Assembly (NCBI GenBank): GCA_036426205.1
Contig: WSYH01002430.1
Span: 23,001 to 87,000 of the forward strand
Reading direction: 5' to 3'
Origin: Ascaphus truei
Lineage: Eukaryota > Chordata > Amphibia > Anura > Ascaphidae
Length of the DNA: 64,000 nucleotides
In this document: positions 46,560-56,180 of the stretch, in pieces
Layout of the letters: every line of letters starts with the position of its first letter
How positions within the stretch are numbered: the stretch's first letter is position 1
Notes under the pieces: generated by a model
Database searches by the model: none
What the model was told of the DNA's origin: nothing
Seen by the model: only the letters and a program-made list of their open reading frames with translations
Translations under genes and position numbers: made by a program

Positions 46560-48935
46560 AGCTTCCACCATGCCCAACTCCTCTCCTCTCTCTGCAAGCT
46601 ATCCACCATCCTCTCTCCCCCACTCCTCTCCTCTCCTGCCTGCTATCCTCACTCCTCTCTCTCTCTGCTGGCTATCCCTCACTCCTCTCTCTCTGCTGGG
46701 CGATCTCCCACTCCTCTCTCTCTCCTGCCGGCTATCCCCACTCCTCTCTCTCTCTCTCGCTATCCCCACTCCTCTCTCTCTCTGCTGTATCCCCCACTCC
46801 TCTATCTTCTGCCGGCTATTCCCCACTCCTCTCTCTCTGCTCTATCCCCCACCTCTTTCTACTCTAGACCCTCCTCTTCTCCTACTCTGCCGGCTATCCC
46901 CCACTCCTCTCTCTCTCTTTTGACTGGCTATCCCCCACTCCTCTCTCTGGACCATGCTATACCCCCACTCCTCTCTCTCTCTACCGGCATCCCCACTTCT
47001 CTCTCCTGCTATCCCCACTCTGCTCTACTCTCTGTCAGCTATCCCACCACTCCTCTCTCTCTGCCAGCTATCCCCCACTCCTCTCTCTCTCTACCGGCTA
47101 TCCCCCACTCTTCTCTCTCTCCTGGCTATCCCCCACTCCTCTCTCTCTCTGTCAGCTATCCCCCACTCCTCTCTCTCTCTACCGGCTATCCCCCACTCTT
47201 CTCTCTCTCCTGGCTATCCCCCACTCCTCTCTCTCTCTCTGCCGGCTATCCCCCACTCTTCTCTCTCTCCTGGCTATCCCCCACTCTCTACTCTTCTGCC
47301 GGCTATCCCCCACTCTCTCTCTCTCCTGGCTTATCCCCCACTCCTCTCTCTCTCTCTGGCTATCCCCCAATCCTCTCGCTCTCGGGCTATCCCCACTCCT
47401 CTCTACTGCCAGCTCCCCACTCCTCTCTCTCTCTGCCGGCTATCCCCCACTCCTCTCTCTCTCCTGGCTATCCCCCACTCCTCTCTCTCTCTCTGCCGGC
47501 TATCCCCCACTCCTCTCTCTCTCCTGCCGGTTATCCCCCACTCCTCTCTCTCTCTCTGTGGCTCTACCCCCACTCCTTCTCTGACTGGCTATGCCCACAC
47601 TCTCTTCTTTTCTCGCCGACTATCCCCAACTCCTCTCTCTCTCTCTCTCTCTGCCGGATATCCCCCACTCCTCTCTCTCTGGCCGGCTATGCCCCACTCT
47701 CTCTCTCTCTGCGGCTATAACACACCACTCCTCTCCTCTCCGGCTATGCCCCCATCTCTCTCTCTCCTTCTTCCTCACTCCCGGCTATGCCCACTCTCTC
47801 TCTTTCCTCACTCCCGCTATGCCCCCACTCCTCTCTCTCTCTCCTCACTCCCGGCTATGCCCCCACTCCTCTCTCTCTCTCTGCCGGCTATGCCCCACTC
47901 CTCTCCCCCCACTCCCGACTTCCCTCATTCGTCTCTCTCTGCCGGCTATGCCCCATCTCTCTCTCTCTGCCGCTATGCCCCCACTCTCTCTTCTCACCCT
48001 CCCCCCCACTCCCGGCTATGCCCCCACTCATCTCTCTCTGCCGGCTTGCCCCCACTCCTCTCTCTCCGGCTATGCCCCACTCCTCTCTCTCTCTTCCTAC
48101 TCCCGGTTATCCCCCACTCCTCTTCTCTCTGCCGGCTATGCCCCCCACTACTCTCCTCTCTCTGCGGCCTATGCCCCCCTCCTCTCCCCCACTCCCGACC
48201 TATGCCCACATTCGTCTCTCTCTGCGGCTATGCCCCCACTCCTCTCTCTCTCTCTGCCAGCTATGCCCCCACTCCTCTCTCTCCCCCCCCCCCCCCCACC
48301 CGGCTATGCCCCCACTCCTCTCTCTCTCTCTGCAGGCATATGCCCCACTCCTTCCCCCACTCCCGACTTGCCCTCATTCGTCTCTCTCTGCTGGCTATGC
48401 CACACTCCTCTCTCTCTGCCAGCTATGCCCCCACTCCTCTCTCTCTCTGGCGGCTATCACCCACTCCTCTCTCTCTGGCCAGGCTATGCCCCCCACTCCT
48501 CTCTCTCTCTTCCTCACTCCGCTATGCCCCACTCCTCTCTCTTCTCTGCCGGCTATGCCCCCACTCTTCCCCCACTCCGCACTATGCCCTCATTCGTTCT
48601 CTCTCTGCAAGCTATGCCCCCACTCTCTCCCCACTCCCGGTATGCCCCACTCCTCTCTCTCTCTCTCTGCCGGCTATGCCCCCACTCTCTCTTCTGCCAG
48701 CTATGCCCCACTCCTCTCTCCCCAACTCCGGCTATACCCTCACTCCTCTTTCCCCACTCCGCTATGCCTCACTCTCCTCTCTCTCCCCCTCACTTTCTCT
48801 CCCCCCACTCCGGCTTTCCCCTCATCCCTCTTTCTCTGCCCCACTCCCCCAGCTCTCTCCCTCCCCCATCTCCGCCCCATCTCTTTTCTCTCTCCCCCTC
48901 TACCGGTCCGCCCTCCACCATCTCTCTGACACCTC
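46560..48935. repeat. Pyrimidine-rich satellite, roughly 31-bp unit
   Basis: Units of the form CTATGCCCCCACTCCTCTCT plus CTCTCTGCCGG. Up to about 47,680 the units mostly read CTATCCCCC; afterwards they mostly read CTATGCCCC, and a shorter variant with CCCCCACTCCCGG appears. The length varies through CT slippage and errors. Overlapping open frames of 380-679 codons run through it in all three plus frames. They encode Pro/Leu/Ser repeats because the pyrimidine-rich strand has few stops; I reject them as genes. Confidence 0.9.
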
Positions 48936-49647
48936 TGCGTGCGATCAGCCGAATGACCACGTTTTCCCGGGCACGTGTGTACAGCCTGGATAATAATAGG
49001 CTCTTACAGCACGTGTCTCTTTTTTCCTTGTGTTTCCAACGTATTATTTTACTCTCTAGACTACGCTGGTTTGTTATACCCGAGGAATTTCTGTGCCCCC
49101 TATCATTATATGTACACGCAATTGGGTATTTTATCCCTGATATTACACAGACACACATATATTCATCTAAAAGCACCTTTATTTTATTTATGCCGATCCC
49201 CGTCGTTGCTTCACATGTGTTATTGCCGCTACGCGTCCCAGTGAAGAGCTTAACAAGATCAACGAAAGTAGCTGAGTGTCCGGCACACACCGCTTCTTAC
49301 AGCTACAGCAAGACTTGTTTGCCTGGGGCGTACAATGCCCGAAATAACTAGGAACATGCCCGAGGGGTTTGAAATCCGCTTCTCCTGGAGCAGAAAAACT
49401 CCGTCCTGCTAAAGGGGAACTTGGCAGCAGAATAGCACTCGGCCGGGGAGGTTGCCAGGGTGCTGTGACATATGTCATATAATTCAGTTATCGCAGAGAT
49501 GGGGCCGTGCAAAGGGCAAGGTGACACAGGATGAGATGCTTGTATTGATGGGCGAGAGTGTGGGCGGCCTGGGGTACCTGTCAATCACATTCTTTTAATT
49601 AGGAGAGCACAAAAAGTAAAGCAGGAGGTCGAGCCCCCAGACTGGGG

Positions 49648-49659
49648 GGGGGGGGGGAG
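49648..49659. repeat. G-run in the left arm
   Basis: A G homopolymer mirrored by the C run at 54,419-54,432 in the right arm. Confidence 0.75.
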
Positions 49660-50339
49660 AGCAGATGCAGGTAAACTCGACGCAGAAGAGTGGTCCAGAC
49701 AGAAGCCTGCAAAATGCAAGGTAGCAGTAATCCGTGGCAAGCACAGCGAGGACGGAGGGGTGATTAATCACGCTCACAGCTCAGACTCCAGATATACGCA
49801 CCGTGATGCTCTCAGCCAAAAACACAATACAATTGGCTCGCGTCCGTCTTCACAAAATGTCATTTTTTCTTTTTTTTGGTCGGCTTCCAGGGATTGCACT
49901 TTTAAAGGATGAAAGTGCGGGCCTGTCCGGTGAGTTTTCTTACTTCCGCACTGTGTAATGCAGCAAGGAGAAGCCTCGACTCAAGCGTGCCAGAAAGAGA
50001 GAGACGTCTCGGAGAAAGATAATTAAAAAAACGGCAGATATAAAGATTGTTATACACGATTTTGCAGGATTCTTACACCGGATGCAATGCGATTTGCTCT
50101 GAAACAATTCCGCCAAGTCAATGTCACATATTCCTTGTATTATTAAAACCAGCGCACAGTAGAAGTAGTGAGAAACTGCCTATAGAATACGAGCGACAGA
50201 TAAATCAGGCGCCAGTCTTCCAGCCGCTGTCATTAGATGAAGGTGGAGAGCCTCAACGATGCGAAACCGGCAAGGGTGCCCGCGCCGTGACTCCTAACCG
50301 CAGCAGAAATAGGTACAATATGGCTTTAATAGGTCAGGA

Positions 50340-50575
50340 CAGAGGGCGCTAAACTCCCGTTCCACTCCCAACAGGTCAGTTGGGGATATCCCAGCTTCAG
50401 CCCGGTGGTTCATCAGTGACTCAGTTGAGCCACTGATTGAGCTACTGTGCTGAAGCAGAGACTGATTGAGCCACCGTGCTGAAGCAGGGATTGATTGAGC
50501 CCCTGTGTGAAGCAGGGATATCCTGAAAACCTGACCTATTGGGGGAGGCTTAAGGACTGGAGCTGAGCGCCCCTG
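50340..50575. mobile_element. hAT MITE (GATATCC family), left-arm copy
   Basis: Mirror image of the MITE at 53,490-53,734, shorter (236 against 245 bp) through small deletions, for example in 'cagcccggtggttcatcag'. Confidence 0.8.
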
Positions 50576-50666
50576 GGTAGGACATAAAATATAGGTACAG
50601 TAACCAGTAAATCCCAAACCAGCAGTTTGCTGATAAATAATAAATGCACCTACATACCCACTAGTG

Positions 50667-50918
50667 CAGGGGTGCCCACCTACAGTCCCCAAGAACCCCC
50701 CCCCCCCCACACACACACACACACACACACACACAACACACCAACAGGTCAGGTTTTCAGGATATCCCACGTTCACAGTGGCTCAATCAGTCCCTGCCTC
50801 AGCAAGGTGACTCAATCAGTCCCTGCTTCAGCACAGGGGGCCCAATCAGTGATTGAACTACCTGTGCTAAAGCTTGGATATCCAAAAAACCTGATGGGAC
50901 TTGAGCTGAGAACCACTG
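50667..50918. mobile_element. hAT MITE (GATATCC family) with CA microsatellite, left-arm copy
   Basis: Mirror image of 53,145-53,397. It starts CAGGGGTGCCCACC, then has a C run and a (CA)n stretch at about 50,697-50,735, and ends at CCACTG. Confidence 0.8.
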
Positions 50919-50983
50919 TCCTAACCTATTAAACCATATTGTACCTATGTCTGCCAATGTGTAGGAGTCAAGGTTGGCTCCAT

Positions 50984-51047
50984 TGAAGCTGGGATATCCT
51001 GAAAACCTGACCTGTTGGTGGCCCGAGGACTGGAGTTGCCCACCCTG
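50984..51047. mobile_element. hAT MITE (GATATCC family), half copy, left arm
   Basis: 'gaagctgggatatcctgaaa' to 'ggagttgcccaccctg'. It mirrors 53,012-53,077. Confidence 0.75.
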
Positions 51048-51144
51048 CACTAGAGCCAACAATAACACGGTATTTGCCATGCACTGATTGCCGGTGCATT
51101 GGAAAAAATATTCTCACAATCGTTTGGCTGCTTCAAAATCCCAT

Positions 51145-52314
51145 CCAATATTTAAATACAGGTGCGCAGGAAGGAGTGCTTCCCGTCCCATCCAATATTT
51201 ATAAACAGGGTGCCAGGAAGGAGTGCTTCCCGTCCCATCCAATATTTAATAGAGGTGTGCAGGAAGAGAGTGCTTCCCGTCCCATCCAATATTTAAATAG
51301 AGGTGTGCGGAAGGAGTGCTTCCCGTCCCATCAATATTTAAATACAGGTGTGCAGGAAGGAGTGCTTCCCGTCCCATCCAATATTTAATAGAGGTGTGCA
51401 GGAAGGAGTGCTTCCCGTCCCACCAACTATTTAAATAGAGGTGGCAGGAAGGAGTGCTTCCTGTAAATCCAATATTTAAATAGAGGTGTGCAGGAAGGAG
51501 TGCTTCCCGTCCCATCCAATATTTAAAAGAGGGTGTCAGGAAGGAGTGCTTCCCGCCCACCAATATTTAAATACAGGTGCGCAGGAAGGAGTGCTTCCCG
51601 TCCCATCCAATATTTAAATAGAGGTGTGCAGGAAGGAGTGCTTCCCGTCCCATCCAATTTAAATAGAGGTGTGCAGGAAGGAGTGTTCCCGTCCCATCCA
51701 ATATTAAATAGAGGTGTGCAGGAAGGAGTGCTTCCCGTCCCATCCAATATTTAAATAGAGGTGTGCGGAAGGAGTGCTTCCCGTCCCATACCAATTTAAA
51801 TACAGGTGTGTGCAGGAAGGAGTGCTTCCCGTCCCATCCAATATTAAAGAGGTGTGCAGGAAGGAGTGTTCCCGTCCATCCAAATTTAATAGAGGTGCGC
51901 GGAAGGAGTGCTTCCCGTCCATCAATATTTAAATAGAGGTGCGCAGGAAGGAGTGCTTCCTGTACATCCATATTTAAATAGAGGTGTGCGAAGGAGCGCT
52001 TCCTGTCCCATCCAATATTTAAATACGGTGTGCGAGGAAGGAGTGCTCCTGTCCCATTCAATATTTAAATAGAGGTGTGCAGGAAGGAGTGCTTCCCGTC
52101 CCATCCAATATTTAAATAGAGGTGTGCAGGAAGGAGTGCTTCCTGTCCCATCCAATATTTAAATAGAGGTGTGCAGGAAGGAGTGCTTCCCGTCCCATTC
52201 AATATTAAATAGAGGTGTGCAGGAAGGAGTGCTTTCCCGTCCCATCCAAATTTAAATAGAGTGGTGCAGGAAGGAGGCTTCCCGTCCCATCCATATTTAA
52301 ATAGAGGGTGCGGA
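51145..52314 (-). repeat. 47-bp satellite, left (noisy) half
   Basis: About 25 copies of the 47-bp unit in the orientation opposite to the array at 36,356. Many copies have one- to three-base losses. This half is about twice as long as its mirror on the right. Confidence 0.95.
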
Positions 52315-52317
52315 AGA

Positions 52318-52915
52318 GTGCTTCCTGCACACCTCTATTTAAATATTGGATGGGACGGGAAGCACTCCTTCCCGCACACCTCTATTTAAACATTGGATGG
52401 GTCAGGAAGCGCTCCTTCCCGCACACCTCTATGTAAATATTGGATGGGACAGGAAGCACTCCTTCCTGCACACCTCTATTTAAATATTGGATGGGACGGG
52501 AAGCACTCCTTCCTGCACACCTCTATTTAAATATTGGATGGGACGGGAAGCACTCCTTCCTGCACACCTCTATTTAAATATTGGATGTTACAGGAAGCAC
52601 TCCTTCCTGCGCACCTCTATTTAAATATTGGATGGGACGGGAAGCACTCCTTCCTGCACACCTCTATTTAAATATTGGATGGGACGGGAAGCACTCCTTC
52701 CTGCGCACCTGTATTTAAATATTGGATGGGACGGGAAGCACTCCTTCCTGCACACCTCTATTTAAATATTGGATGGGACGGGAAGCACTCCTTCCTGCAC
52801 ACCTCTATTTAAATATTGGATGGGACGGGAAGCACTCCTTCCTGCACACCTGTATTTAAATATTGGATGGGACGGGAAGCACTCCTTCCTGCGCACCTGT
52901 ATTTAAATATTGGAT
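52318..52915 (+). repeat. 47-bp satellite, right (clean) half
   Basis: About 12-13 nearly identical 47-bp copies, with only a few point variants (for example CTCTATTTAAACATT and GGATGTTACAGG). It meets the left half head to head with no spacer. Confidence 0.95.
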
Positions 52916-53011
52916 GGGATTTTGAAGCAGCCAAACGATTGTGAGATATTTTTTTCCAATGCCACCGGCAATCAGTGCATGCAAAATACCGTGTTATTGT
53001 TGGCTCTAGTG

Positions 53012-53077
53012 CAGGGGTGGGCAACTCCAGTCCTCAGGGGCCACCAACAGGTCAGGTTTTCAGGATATCCCAGCTTC
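53012..53077. mobile_element. hAT MITE (GATATCC family), half copy, right arm
   Basis: CAGGGGTGGGCAACTCCAGT to 'aggatatcccagcttca'. The second half is absent, and the sequence continues into unique DNA. Confidence 0.8.
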
Positions 53078-53144
53078 AATGGAGCCAACCTTGACTCCTA
53101 CACATTGGCAGACATAGGTACAATATGGTTTTAATAGGTTAGGA

Positions 53145-53320
53145 CAGTGGTTCTCAGCTCAAGTCCCATCAGGTTTTTTGGATATCCAAGCTTTAGCACA
53201 GGTAGTTCAATCACTGATTGGGCCCCCTGTGCTGAAGCAGGGACTGATTGAGTCACCTTGCTGAGGCAGGGACTGATTGAGCCACTGTGAAGCTGGGATA
53301 TCCTGAAAACCTGACCTGTT

Positions 53321-53356
<36 letters not shown>

Positions 53357-53397
53357 GGGGGGGGGGGGTTCTTGGGGACTGTAGGTGGGCACCCCTG
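53145..53397. mobile_element. hAT MITE (GATATCC family) with GT microsatellite, right arm
   Basis: It starts CAGTGGTTCTCAGCTCAAG and ends GGTGGGCACCCCTG. The right part has gained a (GT)n run (53,321-53,353) followed by G15. Confidence 0.8.
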
Positions 53398-53489
53398 CAC
53401 TAGTGGGTATGTAGGTGCATTTATTATTTATCAGCAAACTGCTGGTTTGGGATTTACTGGTTACTGTACCTATATTTTATGTCCTAACC

Positions 53490-53734
53490 CAGGGGCGCTC
53501 AGCTCCAGTCCTTAAGCCTCCCCCAATAGGTCAGGTTTTCAGGATATCCCTGCTTCAGCACAGGTGGCTCAATCAATCCCTGCTTCAGCACAGGTGGCTC
53601 AATCAGTCTCTGCTTCAGCACAGGTAGCTCAATCAGTGGCTCAGACTGAGTCACTGATTGAACCACCTGTGCTGAAGCTGGGATATCCGACCAACCTGAC
53701 CTGTTGGGAGTGGGACGGGAGTTTAGCGCCCCTG
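53490..53734. mobile_element. hAT MITE (GATATCC family), full length with 8-bp duplication
   Basis: It starts CAGGGGCGCTCAGCTCCAG and ends GAGTTTAGCGCCCCTG. Flanks TCCTAACC (53,482-53,489) and TCCTGACC (53,735-53,742) match at seven of eight bases, a hAT target duplication. Three tandem 31-bp units with 'cagcacaggtggctcaatca' lie in the left half. Confidence 0.9.
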
Positions 53735-53749
53735 TCCTGACCTATTAAA

Positions 53750-55158
53750 GCCATATTGTACCTATTTCTGCTGCGGTGTAGGAGTCACGGCGCGGGCACC
53801 CTTGCCGGTTTCGCATCGTTTGAGGCTCTCCACCTTCATCTAATGACAGCGGCTGGAAGACTGGCGCCTGATTTATCTGTCGCTCGGGTATTCTAGGGCA
53901 GTTCTCACTACTTCTACTGTGCGCCTGGTTTTAAATAATACAAGGAATATGTGACATTGACTTGGCGGAATTGTTTCAGAGCAAATCGCATTGCATCCGG
54001 TGTAAGAATCCTGCAAACATCGTGTATAACAATCTTTTATATCTGCCGTTTTTTAATTATCTTTCTCCGAGACGTCTCTCTCTTTCTGGCACGCTTGAGT
54101 CGAGGCTTCTCCTTGCTGCATTACACAGTGCGGAAGTAAGAAAACTCACCGGACGGCCGCACTTTCATCCTTAAAAGTGCAATCCCTGGAAGCCGACCAA
54201 AAAAAAAGAAAAAAATGACATTTTGTGAAGACGGACGCGAGCCAAATTGTATTGTGTTTTTGGCTGAGCATCACGGTGCGTATATCTGGAGTCTGAGCTG
54301 TGAGCGTGATTAATCACCCCTCCGTCCTCGCTGTGCTTGCCACGGATTACTGCTACCTTGCATTTTGCAGGCTTCTGTCTGGACCACTCTTCTGCGTCGA
54401 GTTTACCTGCATCTGCCTCCCCCCCCCCCCCCAGTCTGGGGGCTCGACCTCCTGCTTTACTTTTGTGCTCTCCTAATTAAAAGAATGTGATTGACAGGTA
54501 CCCCAGGCCGCCCACACTCTCGCCCATCAATCACAAGCATCTCATCCTGTGTCACCTTGCCCTTTGCACGGCCCCATCTCTGCGATAACTGAATTATATG
54601 ACATTATGTCACAGGCACCCTGGCAACCTCCCCGGGCCGAGTGCTATTCTGCTGCCAAGTTCCCCTTTAGCAGGACGGAGTTTTCTGCTCCAGGAGAAGC
54701 GGATTTTCAAACCCCTCAGGCATGTTCCTAGTTATTTCGGGCATTGTACGCCCCAGGCAAACAAGTCTTGCTGTAGCTGTAAGAAGCGGTGTGTGCCGGA
54801 CACTCAGCTACTTTCGTTGATCTTGTTAAGCTCTTCACTGGGACGCGTAGCGGCAATAACACAATGTGAAGCAACGACGGGGATCGGCATAAATAAAATA
54901 AAAGGTGCTTTTAGATGAATATATGTGTGTCTGTGTAAATATCAGTGGATAAAATACCCAAATTGCGTGTACATATAATGATATGGGGGCACAGAAATTC
55001 CCTCGGGTATACAAAACCAGCGTAGTCTAGAGAGTAAAATAATACGTTGGAAAACAAGGAAAAAAGAGACACGTGCTGTAAAGAGCCTATTATTATCCAG
55101 GCTGTTACACACGTGGCCCGGGAAACGTGGTCATTCGGCTGATCGCACAGCAGAGGTG
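53750..55158. other. Unique DNA of the right palindrome arm
   Basis: No gene recognised. It contains TGATTGACAG at 54,488-54,497, a perfect match to the PBX/MEIS-type composite site, with CATCAATCACAAG about 30 bp further. The same sequence is in the left arm in reverse. The texture is that of a possible conserved noncoding element. Confidence 0.35.
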
Positions 55159-55766
55159 TCCAGAGAGATGGTGGAGGGCGGAGCCGGGAGAGGGGGAGAG
55201 AGAAAAGAGATGGGGCGGAGATGGGGGAGGGAGAGAGCTGGGGGAGTGGGGCAGAGAGAGAGAGGAGTGAGGGGAAAGCCGGGAGTGGGGGGAGAGAAGA
55301 GTGAGGGGGGAGAGAGAGGAGTGAGGGCATAGCCGGGAGTGGGGGAAAGAGAGGAGTGAGGGTATAGCCGGGAGTTGGGGAGAGAGGAGTGGGGGCATAG
55401 CTGGCAGAGAGAGAGGAGTGGGGGCATAGCCGGCAGAGAGAGAGAGAGAGGAGTGGGGGCATAGCCGGGAGTGGGGGAGAGGAGTGGGGGCATAGCTGGC
55501 AGAGAGAGACGAATGAGGGCATAGTCGGGAGTGGGGGAGAGGAGTGGGGGCATAGCCGGCAGAGAGAGAGAGAGGAGTGGGGGCATAGCCGGGAGTGAGG
55601 AAGAGAGAGAGAGGAGTGGGGGCATAGCTGGCAGAGAGAGAGGAGTGGGTGATAGCCGGCAGAGAGAGAGAGGAGTGGGGGCATAGCTGGCAGAGAGAGA
55701 GGAGTGGGGGCATAGCCAGCAGAGAGAGACGAATGAGGGCATAGTCGGGAGTGGGGGAGAGGAGTG
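55159..55766. repeat. Purine-rich satellite, right-arm counterpart
   Basis: Units of GGAGTGGGGGCATAGCCGGC plus AGAGAGAGA, the reverse complement of the satellite at 46,560-48,935, but clean and about a quarter of its length. Several long open frames on the minus strand are repeat-derived. Confidence 0.95.
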
Positions 55767-55950
55767 GCGCTGCTCCTGTTCGGAGCACACATGTGTAGTG
55801 TTCAGCCGGCGCGCTCACTGCCGGTAACAGATCTGGCTGTTGATGTGTGAGAGGGCGCTGTCCCTGTTCGGAGCACACATGTGTAGTGTTCAGCCGGCGC
55901 GCTCACTGCCGGTAACAGACCTGGCTGTTGATGTGTGAGAGGGCGCTGCT
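55767..55950. repeat. 88-bp tandem duplication
   Basis: GTTCGGAGCACACATGTGTA begins at 55,778 and again at 55,866. Two copies, nearly identical (one visible difference, AGATCTGG against AGACCTGG), lie at the outer edge of the palindrome and are not present on the left side. Confidence 0.9.
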
Positions 55951-55994
55951 GACTTTGAAAACCTTGAAAGTATTGCACTCCCCTCTGTCACTAA

Positions 55995-56180
55995 GAGCTG
56001 GCGTGGCCAACTGCAGTCCTCAGGAGCCATCGACAGGTCCGGTGGTCAGGATATCCCTGCTTTAGCACAGGTGGCTCAATCAGTGACTCAGTCAAAGACT
56101 GAGCCACCTGTGCTGAAGCAGGGATATCCGTAAAACCTGACCTGTTGGTTGCCCTTGATGACTGGAGTTGGCCACCCCGG
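55995..56180. mobile_element. hAT MITE (GATATCC family), full length
   Basis: It runs from 'gagctggcgtggccaactgc' to 'ctggagttggccaccccgg'. The two halves mirror each other around CAGTCAAAGACTGAG. Confidence 0.85.

Larger units (their letters stand above)
48300..55770. repeat. Large palindrome, arms about 3.5 kb
   Basis: The sequence to the left of about 52,314 reappears in reverse complement to the right. Checks: 'ttgccatgcactgattgccg' (51,074) mirrors 'cggcaatcagtgcatgcaaa' (52,967); 'cagatgcaggtaaactcgac' (49,662) mirrors 'gtcgagtttacctgcatctg' (54,397); and 'ctgtcaatcacattctttta' (49,578) mirrors 'taaaagaatgtgattgacag' (54,478). The unique part of each arm is about 2.2 kb. The junction has almost no spacer (GGAAG-AGTG-CTTCC near 52,309-52,322). 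The left arm shows many small indels and the right arm few. Confidence 0.95.

Noticed and set aside
46317..49351. Overlapping plus-strand open frames of 380-679 codons rich in Pro, Leu and Ser.
   Set aside because: All three frames are open at once across a pyrimidine-rich satellite. Stop codons are rare by composition, and the peptides simply repeat the DNA unit.
54911..55878. Minus-strand frames of 219-293 codons with repeated Tyr-Ala-Pro-Thr-Pro-Leu.
   Set aside because: They read through the satellite in three frames; this is repeat translation.
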